A stretch of DNA of 64,000 nt from Aphrophora alni (taxonomy: Eukaryota > Arthropoda > Insecta > Hemiptera > Aphrophoridae), in NCBI GenBank assembly GCA_963513935.1, contig OY740772.1:100459340-100523339 (forward strand), given 5' to 3'. Below, piece by piece: positions 56,280-64,000 of the stretch. The notes under the pieces are model-generated. The model searched no databases, was not told the DNA's origin, and saw only the letters and a program-made list of their open reading frames with translations. Within the stretch, counting starts at the first letter, position 1. Every line of letters begins with the position of its first letter. Made by a program: the position numbers and the translations under genes.

Positions 56280-56900
56280 TATAATGAAAATATTTTGTTT
56301 GTTAAATTTTGGAAAGTTTAGAAAACATTTCAGTCTAAAATGTTTTGATAAAACAATAATATTTAGTACCAAAGATAATAATCATCAAAATATGCAAAAT
56401 TGAAAGGAGTACAATACAATAAATATTATTTTGATATTTTAAAACTTTTATGAAAAACTGCTGTCTAAAATATTTTGAAAAACATCAACAATATTAATAC
56501 CAAAGACAACACATCAAAAGATGAAAAATTGGAAGGAGTACAATGCTTTATAAATATTATTTTGATATTTTTAAACATTTAGGAAAAATTACAGTCTAAA
56601 ATATTTTGAAAAAACATCAACAATATTAATACCAAAGACAACACATCAAAAGATGAAATATTGAAAGGAGTACAATTGTTTTAAATATTATTTTGATATT
56701 TCGAAAGTTTTAGTAGAAATTGGAGTCTATTTTTTTTATGAACATTATTTTAATACTAACAAAAGTATACATCAATTAAACACACATTAAAAGTTTCAAA
56801 ATTAAAAGAAGTACAAACATTAAAAATAATTTTTATATCTCAAAAGATTGAGGAGAAATTGTAGCTTAAAATGTTCAAGAAAAAATAAATTTTTACATTA
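56280..56900 (+). repeat. Diverged tandem array, unit about 130 bp, five units
   Basis: The word CAGTCTAAAATATTTTGAAA or variants occurs near 56,331, 56,461, 56,592, 56,722 and 56,861. Units two and three are most alike and share CATCAACAATATTAATACCA. Outer units are more diverged, as is normal for old arrays. Confidence 0.85.
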
Positions 56901-57354
56901 CATCACAATTTGTTTTTAGTAGAACTAAAACAAATCTAAATTGGCAAAAAAATATAAAAGCTCTGTTCTTTCCGTGACATGTTAATTAACAATAATATTT
57001 TAAAATTTACTGTAATCAAATGTGAAAATAATTACAAATGTGTTTTGTATTAATTCATAAAATTGAGTAAAAAGATAATTGCTTAATTAACATTGACTGT
57101 ACCAAATCCACCGTGACTCTACACGTTACGAGGTTAAATATAATTAAATTAAATGAAACAATGTTGAAGCCATGGAAGTATAAAGTCAACTGTCATAACA
57201 ATTTACTGTAAAGTTCAGTATGATGTTAAAACTACAACTCGAATGTTATGTATTTAGCTTATTGCTTTAATGTGTGTTATAGATTCTGTTCTTCTTTACA
57301 CAACGTCTCTCTCTTTGTAACCTTGTAATTCAATAACTGCTCATCCGGTTTTCC
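56901..57354. other. No feature seen
   Basis: AT-rich. Confidence 0.35.
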
Positions 57355-57900
57355 TTAGGTTTTTTTCGTATATAGTTACTATATACGGTTATGTTTTAGT
57401 ATATGTTCGATTAAAATTGGTTAGGGCGTCACCAAGTTACAATAATATTTGTCTGCAAAGTTAATACGAAAATTCAAAATTCGATAGATTTTCTTAAATT
57501 TTGTTATGGCAAATATGGTATAATGATTTGAATGGTAATTGGAATTGAAAAAGTTTAAAAAATCGGTACAAAATTTTGCACTTGTAATCGTTGAAAAGTA
57601 TAAAATCTACATTTTGCTACAGATTTTTCTAAGATTTTGTTTAAAAAAAAAGAGTTAATATACAGTAGTTTGAATTCTAATTGAAACTGAACACTTTTTA
57701 AAATCGGTGAAGCAGTTCCCCAGTTAATACCATTTTGTTGTATTGAAACGTGGGAAATCCCGATTTTCTGAAACTATTTTTTTTCCAATTTTCAGCGACA
57801 AAACATGTATCATTGACAAAATTGATATATGATTTAAATGCTAATTGGAACTGTAACCTTTAAGAAATCTGTCCAGTAGTTCCAAATTCCAAATTTAACT
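57355..57900 (+). repeat. Diverged tandem repeat, unit about 190 bp, three units
   Basis: Words of the type GATTTGAATGGTAATTGGAA then AAAAAATCGGT recur near 57,520, 57,670 and 57,835 (the last with TTTAAATGCTAATTGGAACT). Similar AATCGGTCCA(G)T(A)GTT words are widespread in arthropod repeats. Confidence 0.5.
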
Positions 57901-58323
57901 ATTTTATTCTACTGATTAAGAGTACATTTATAGTCTCTCGTGTATTTTTTACATTTCAATGACAAGTTGTAACAAAATAAAACGTTGTTTAATATTATTC
58001 AAATTGTTTTCATTTCAAAACGATAAGTGTAAAAACTGTCTTCTCCTGAGAGTTCCAACACTAAATTATACAAATTATTCTGTATTCCTCGCACGCAGCT
58101 CAATGCAAACTTTGAATGTGCGCACAAAGCCCGATGGTCAAACCTAAAGAATAATATAGAAAACAAATGTTGTAATCTAATAAATATTTGTGCTCTTTTG
58201 ACACAATTAAATTTAAAAAAAAAAATAAAAATTTATTTAATTTTTTTTTTGTTCACAAAATATATTAATGAAGTTTATTTACTATGTTATTATTTACGTG
58301 TGTATTCATCTTTTTATGAAATC

Positions 58324-58363
<40 letters not shown>

Positions 58364-59714
58364 CCTATAAAAACGAAAAGAAATTAAGAAAATATTTAAT
58401 ATTACTTTATATTAAAACCTTCGTCGAAAGTACAAAAAAAGAAAAAAAATTTCAAAAATAATTATAGCAAAAGTCTGATAAATCGTAATGATAGTGTATA
58501 ATCAATTATCTTAAAATCGGTAATTTTTTTGTAATGTTCAACTTTTATTACAATGATAACATCTAAATTTTTTTACTGCTGTCTTATATCCACCATGTTC
58601 CATAGTCGTGTCATGTAATTGTATGTTTTTTGTAGTGTTGAGTAGGCCTACAACTAATACAATCAGATTACTCTTATCTCTCATTGTTTACGAAAAAAAT
58701 GAAGAGGTAATAGAGAAGAATTTATTTTTATGTTGAATGGAGAACTGTATATAATTCCCTTCCATTAGGTATACGATGTATTCTATCGAACGACCTAAGG
58801 TACTTTATTAAAAACACAATATTTTTTTAAATCCAACCATGTTGGATGATGTTACCATGAACAAAGGTTTTGGCAGTTACGACATTTACGTGGCAAGCTT
58901 AAAACTGTCTGAAGATAGATTTCAATACAAGTAAATTAAGAAGTAATTTTCTTATTAAATATAAACCCGATGTTCAGAATAGTCAGTATTGTTTATTGTA
59001 AACAGAATTAGTTTTTTAAATGGATTACGTGTATAATAATGTGGACGGGTTATTAAAAGCAAGTGCAGAGCTAACTATTAAATAAATATTCTTAGAAGGT
59101 AGCATTGTGGCTTTAGTTTTGTAATTCCAAGTGATAAGAAGATGTTAGTTGTTAGTTTTTGTTACATTTTAAAAGAAATACGTTTTAAGTATTTCATAAA
59201 CGTGTACTGAGTTTTAAACAGACGAAGGATTCTATTAAATGGTCAGAATTAGTATTTTCTGAGCGGATATTACAGGTATGATTTGACACAAGAATGTAAC
59301 AATTAATGTAAACTTTGAAACAATTGACTAATTGTTAACATGAAGTAAGACCGTAATAAGTTGTGTGTTTTGGTGTTTCAAGTAATGATGATTGGAAAAT
59401 TTTGAATTATAAAAATAATTGTAAGCCCTCGGTTTGTTTAAGAGCACGATCAATAAGGGTTTATTTTGTTATAGAATTAGTCTTAAGTCTAATAACTACA
59501 ACATAGCTTTTAATTTATATGCTATACTTTAACTAAAACGCAATTTGTTATTATTGTTGTTATTAAAGAATAACTGAAGCCAGAACCAACCGGCTTTGAC
59601 TGATTGTAAATTAATGCAAGAATGTGTACGAAATTAAGATAAAGAGATAAATAAACAGAAATGTCTTTTCAGAGACATAAACGTGAGGTTAGAAACTGAT
59701 AGAAATTCAATTTG
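57901..59714. other. No gene called
   Basis: Includes a TA microsatellite. Open frames at 57,959-58,147 and 58,198-58,461 are AT-driven. Confidence 0.35.
58328..58361. repeat. (TA)n microsatellite
   Basis: About 17 units. Confidence 0.95.
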
Positions 59715-59890
59715 ATGTGGAACGGTAGAAATACGGGAATACGGAACTATCAGATCGGAAAAAGATAAAAAATAATTGAAGACTTGGTTTGAATTTATGA
59801 AAAACTTCCATCATATCCGGAGTGCCAGTGTCCTACTTTTGATATAATCGAGATATTTCAATGCACTGTACTTTGGGGAGAGTTTATCAA
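59715..59890 (+). repeat. Direct repeat, copy 1 of 2
   Basis: GATAAAAAATAATTGAAGAC, then CCAGTGTCCTACTTTTGATA, then ATGCACTGTACTTTGG. The same ordered words are found about 715 bp downstream. Confidence 0.7.
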
Positions 59891-60099
59891 TTTAAGTGTT
59901 TATTGATACTACCGAATTATACAAAGTACAGGGTAGGTTTGATAATCGTAAAAATCTTGTCCGTCCGTCGTTGATGTTGTCGTTGTCGTCTATACGTAAA
60001 CAGGATATGAGTCGTTAAAAAAATTGATATAGGAATTTGAATTGATATGTGAGACTATAGGGCGCTCGTTTAGAATTATATTGAAGTTCAGAAAAATGG

Positions 60100-60290
60100 A
60101 ATTAAAAATGTCAAAATTTCGGTCATTTTACGCTGAGTTTTTGTTCATATATCGATTGTTAATTAACTTATATCATACTAAATTAGATAAACATTTACAG
60201 TTTTCAATTCTCCTATATTGTAAATTAATTTTCAAAAATGTAAGTTCGAAGTTTCACGCCACAAGAGAATTTGATATTCGTATAGTTTCA
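60100..60290 (+). repeat. Repeat block shared with 42.8-43.05 kb
   Basis: See the ordered words at 42,840-43,050. A 99-codon open frame (60,042-60,341) overlaps it and is not supported as a gene. Confidence 0.45.
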
Positions 60291-60429
60291 AGAAATCTTC
60301 TTTTTTTTACGAGTTGTATTTTTACGATATCGAATTCTTAATAAAGACAATGAATGTTTATTTACATTAAGAAAGACAATTTCTTCGCTTCAGTCTATGT
60401 AGTTTGAGTAAAAACAAAGAGAAATACAA

Positions 60430-60590
60430 TTGTCTGTAGAAGTATAGAAATACGCGATTATCTGATCAGAAAATGATAAAAAATAATTGAAAACTTGGTC
60501 TGAATTTATAAAAAGCTTCTTTCATATACAATGTGTCAGTACTCTACTTTGAAATAATCGCGATAATACAGTGCACTGTACAGGCTTTCT
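60430..60590 (+). repeat. Direct repeat, copy 2 of 2
   Basis: GATAAAAAATAATTGAAAAC, then TCAGTACTCTACTTTGAAAT, then GTGCACTGTACAGG; partner of 59,715-59,890. Confidence 0.7.
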
Positions 60591-60654
60591 TTGAGTTTTG
60601 AATGGTAGATATTGAACTGTAACACAATAATCTCGTATTTATGTTTATTGTTGT

Positions 60655-60790
60655 AACTCGACAATGCATACTCTGGGTCTCACTTATAGTGAGTACGAAC
60701 GTGGCGATCCCGAGGACATAGCTGGATCTACAACTTACTTCTCATAGTTTTGGGTTAAATATATCTGTTTCATATATCCTATCAGGCCTC
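60655..60790 (-). repeat. Family B copy
   Basis: CTCACTTATAGTGAGTACG at the terminus, then GGCGATCCCGAGGACATAGC and TGGATCTACAACTTACTTC. Confidence 0.6.
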
Positions 60791-60889
60791 TATATATAAA
60801 ACAAATACGATGTAATGTTTGATAATCTTGGGACGAGTTTTAACAACGAAACTTCGATGAAAAATAATATATCTGATTATTAAAGGAAT

Positions 60890-61440
60890 AGAGCTTACTA
60901 AAGCCATCCAACTTCAAGTCTAAGCTACTGACTAGAAGAACCAAACTCAGACTGAACGGACTTGTAATTCGGCCTATGCTAAAGTATGGAGGGAAAACAT
61001 GGACTCTCTTGAGGAGGGATGCTAACTCACTAACGGTTTTTGATAGAAGAATGATGAAAAAAAATATACGATTTGGTTTAAGAAGGAGAAGAATGACAAA
61101 TTCACATTAATAAGAAGATAAAGGACATTATTGAGGGCGAAGATGTGTTGAGATTCATGAAGTCGTAGAGAATGAGGTGGTTGAGGCAAGTGGTTCGAAA
61201 AGAGAACGGCAGGTTGCCGAGGGCAATCTTGAGAAGAGGAATTGATGGTACGAGGAGAAGGGAAGACCTAGAAAAGATGATTTGAAGATGTGGAGGAGGA
61301 TCTGAAGGTGCTGAGAATCAGGAGTTGGAAAAGTTTGCGATGTATCGAAGAGAATGAAGGCAAGTTGTCATGGTAACCGAAGCTCATTGTGGGCTGTAGT
61401 GCTGGAGGGTAAGATAAGGTAATAAGGAAAATTAAGACTT
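60890..61440 (+). pseudogene. RTE-like ORF2 C-terminal relic, longest of its kind here
   Basis: LNGLVIRPMLKYGGKTWTL then RRDANSLTVFDRRMMKKNI (60,953-61,070) match the IRPVLTYGAETWTL...RDxxxLxxFERKILRKI block. IKDIIEGEDVLRFMKS, a stop, RMRWLRQVVRKENGRLP (61,116 onward) matches DIVxFIKSxRLRWLGHVxRM...P. Then a shifted GRPRK, then FEDVEEDLKVLRIRSWKSL (61,277-61,335) and a fading EAHCGL-CW ending at a GGTAAGATAAGG tail. Only three disruptions in about 160 codons make this the best-preserved RTE-like relic in the window. Confidence 0.85.
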
Positions 61441-61975
61441 AACTATATTATGTTAATAACAAACTTTCTTCGCTTTTATCTATTTCGCTTGATCACGACC
61501 TAGGTATGTAAGTTACTAACGTTTTCATATTATCTAAAGAAATAGTTGAAGATGTAATGAAATTTTAACATAAACTTTACAACTGAATTTCGTAATCGTA
61601 AAAACGTCCATCTCTATTTTTCGACTACTCTCCACTTTTCAATAGCATCAGGAAAACTATTTTTGACATGCCATCCTCTCATTGTCGTTTTCGTTTGTAC
61701 TTAAACACTACATTGGGCACAAACGTTAAGATATGAAACACAATTTTTGATTTCGTGTGTTATTCAGCTTATAACCCAATAAATTAGATACATATCATAA
61801 GATTTCATGTCTGTAAATAGAGATATCAACCCTATATCTCTACAGCGAGAAATAACCAAGTTATGAAATGTAATTTCGAACCTTAACTTCCCAAGGAAAT
61901 GTGATTTTCGAAAAGTTACGAGCTTAACGAGTGAAAGCTCTCTCTCATATGTATACCTTGGAGTCCCGCTAGGGT
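61441..61975. other. No gene seen
   Basis: Near 61,600-61,700 weak words (CATTGTCGTTTTCGTTTGTA) resemble 9.84 and 59.97 kb. Confidence 0.3.
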
Positions 61976-62930
61976 CGAGACACTGGTTGAGTCTTAATTG
62001 CGAACAAGGGTAAAATCGTCCAGACTGCGAACACCTCAAAAATGCCGAGGACTACCTGAACATGAGTCGTCCAGACAGCAAACACATATTTGGAATCTGT
62101 ATAAATGGTTGAGTCAATTGCGGACACTAGGGATTACTGCTACCTGACAAGGGTTTGACAGGTCTCTGCAAATATTTCAATACTGGAAATACTATGATTT
62201 TTCTATAGTCCAAAATTTCATTTTATGGAATTTAAACTCGAAAATATACAAAAAGTATACTTCTATATACATAAATATACAAAAATATACATATCTTTGA
62301 CTTGCAAAACCTGTCTATGTTGCCAAAAACTCGGTCGATTTCCTATAATTCTTCTATTTTCCAAAACTCATCTAATTTCCTTATATCTGGAATTTAAACT
62401 CCAAAAGTGGTGACGTCACGGCTCGTTTCCCGCTTACCAGCTCCTTCGCGCGGGAATATCAACGTTTAACAAATGTAATCTCATTACAAATCTCTATTAC
62501 ATTATACTCTTTAGAAACCATGCGTTTCGTTCTTACAATCAATTGATAGTCAAAACGCTGCTTTGAACGGGAATTCTGTTTGTAACTGTTGTACCTGTAA
62601 AACCCTTGTCAGGTAGCAGTAGTCCCTTTTGTCCGCAATTGCCCGCTTTAATGATGTGTCCGCAATTGTCCGTGTCCGCAATTGACCGGACACCGTATGT
62701 ATATTACCAGAATTGATTTGTGATTCTGGCCAAATCATTCTGTTAATATATAATACCGGCCTGGGATTCTACGAATGGGTTGAAAACCCCGACCTCTCAA
62801 AATGTGTTCGCAATCAGGAATCCTCCCCACCCCCCAGACGACCCCCTCCCCCTCGTAAACCCAAACATGTTCGCAGTCTGGACTGTTCGCAATCAGGACT
62901 GTTCGCAATCAGGAGGACACCGAGACACTG
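61976..62930. mobile_element. Long-TIR element flanked by 10-bp direct repeats
   Basis: The decamer CGAGACACTG lies at 61,976-61,985 and again at 62,921-62,930. Between them the left end reads GTTGAGTCTTAATTGCGAAC and the right end, read inward on the other strand, GTGTCCTCCTGATTGCGAAC. Further in, GGGTTTGACAGG with CTACCTGACAAG near 62,145 is mirrored near 62,600-62,625. Many copies of TTGCGAACA or TTGCGGACA are arranged in inverse orientation on the two sides. A direct flank of about 9-11 bp with long repetitive TIRs fits a MULE- or fold-back-like element. No transposase frame was seen. CpG-richer than the rest of the window. Confidence 0.65.
62825..62852 (-). other. Potential G-quadruplex
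   Basis: On the minus strand there are four G runs (5, 5, 6 and 4 long) within 28 bases, inside the right arm of the long-TIR element. The only such cluster that I see in this AT-rich window. Confidence 0.6.
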
Positions 62931-63689
62931 ACAAGAGTTAAGTGAGTGGAGGCCCGTTAGGACCTAGCCGAGGTCACGAAAGTAGTGATAAGATTGATTA
63001 CGAATTTAGAAAACCTGTTTAACAACTGTTAAAACAAATGTACCTTACTAGATAATACTTCTTAATCTACTAATACAATTATCAGTTCCTAAAAGTCCCA
63101 AAAAACCGACTTTTGAGCATTATATTTAGTGGATCGGACTGTATTAACTTGTATGATGAATCTGGGTAAGTACAATAATGGCGCAAATCAACTTGGTTAA
63201 CAAGAATAGACTTTGAAGTTATTCTGCCGCGGAAAATATAATTCTAGCTTTGTTTTGTTTCAAATGAATGAACAAAGGATAATCAGACTCAGAAATTGTA
63301 GTTATCTTTGATTTTACTGTTTGTTAAATAAATAAAGAAATGTATCTAACAAACTACACGATTAGGAATGTTTCTGTGAGCAGTAGACCATCTTTCTTAA
63401 ATGTTATAAATAATTTAATAAATCGCTTTATAAACCCAAGGTGTCAACTGCTTAACACTGGATATGACGTTTATTCACAAACTAAGATGTAATAGTAAAT
63501 AATACCACAGCTATTTGATCAAAACAACATCCACTTGGAGAAGTAAAATCTATGCTTCACAAGAGGCTTTGAGATTGCGATTTGGGATTACAGTGTTTGT
63601 AAATAGGATGTGGTATCTAGTAATGTTTTATTTACAACTACACATACACTCACACTTTCACTCATACACTCTCACGCTCGCTTATTCAC
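62931..63689. other. No gene seen
   Basis: AT-rich; a short CACTC/CATAC-type pyrimidine-rich tract begins near 63,640. Confidence 0.35.
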
Positions 63690-63845
63690 TCCCTCCATAC
63701 TAAATTTCCTTAAAATCGGTCCAAACGTTTTTGATGTAGACCGCTGCATACATGACAGACGACAGACAGACATCATTACAAATCCCTCTTTTTTTACTCA
63801 AGGAACCTCAAAATCAGGATTTCAAAAAACTCGATATGGTATCAC
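63690..63845 (-). repeat. Family A outer flank
   Basis: AAAATCGGTCCAAACGTTTT, GACAGACGACAGACAGACAT and TTTACTCAAGGAACCTCAAA, the outer block beside other family A copies. Confidence 0.45.
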
Positions 63846-64000
63846 ATAACTTTCTCTCTATACTTATAGATGAGAAATTAAATAAACCACCGGGCTTTTG
63901 AGAACCGCAACTAAATTAACTGTATACGTATGTATAAAGATAAGCAAAAATGTATCACGATTTTATAAAATCCATTATATCGGTTTTTTTAAAATTATTT

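Noticed and set aside
58198..58461. 87-codon frame
   Set aside because: AT-driven lysine, isoleucine and tyrosine run across a TA microsatellite.

Overview
The window looks like about 64 kb of AT-rich, intron-bearing animal DNA, most likely from an arthropod and probably an insect. The support is indirect: mariner/Tc1-type, Jockey-type, RTE-like and Penelope-like element relics of the kinds common in insects, a short degenerate TTAGG-like tract, a tRNA-derived SINE head, and no bacterial-style operons, rRNA or CRISPR. I cannot name the species.

Host coding content is very sparse. The best host-gene evidence is on the minus strand between 11.7 and 14.3 kb. A last exon (11,790-11,989) follows a good splice acceptor, encodes one transmembrane segment and a basic tail, and has an AATAAA 57 bases past its stop. 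A possible first exon (14,160-14,217) ends at a GTAAGT donor. Whether the two belong to one gene is unproven. A second possible first exon (46,381-46,440, plus strand) lies inside a repeat and may belong to a mobile element.

The rest is a graveyard of mobile elements. Degraded protein relics, named from my own translations and family motifs, are: a Penelope-like element (16.2-17.2 kb, minus); Jockey/CR1-type reverse transcriptases (13.5, 24.4-25.2, 32.8-33.1 and 35.0-36.1 kb); RTE-like ORF2 C-termini (15.3-16.0, 21.8-22.0, 37.1-37.6 and 60.9-61.4 kb); and mariner/Tc1-type transposases (23.0, 28.6-29.0, 29.75-30.7, 36.3 and 47.6 kb). All carry stops and frameshifts.

Between them lie non-coding families: family A (about a dozen copies or fragments), family B ending in a CACTATAGTG-like palindrome, family C with the words CGCTTCGCTCGTGTC, a TA-flanked long-TIR MITE family (2.7 and 47.2 kb), fold-back palindromes (9.0, 25.7, 45.1 and 46.5 kb), and a 935-bp long-TIR element with 10-bp direct flanks (62.0-62.9 kb). 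Local tandem arrays are at 22.4, 26.1, 27.7-28.5, 37.6-38.8, 41.2-41.9, 48.3-48.8, 56.3-56.9 and 57.4-57.9 kb, plus five longer TA microsatellites and one short one.

Two threads tie the pieces together. First, a hairpin with the words CTGAAGATG...CGAAAC, like a hammerhead-ribozyme core, recurs at scattered sites, lies just downstream of the Penelope-like ORF, and sits in both arms of two fold-back elements; flanking sequence of the same kind seems to have seeded the 45-bp minisatellite. Second, the 121-bp minisatellite is an amplified piece of an RTE-like ORF2 end that lies directly upstream of it in the right order.
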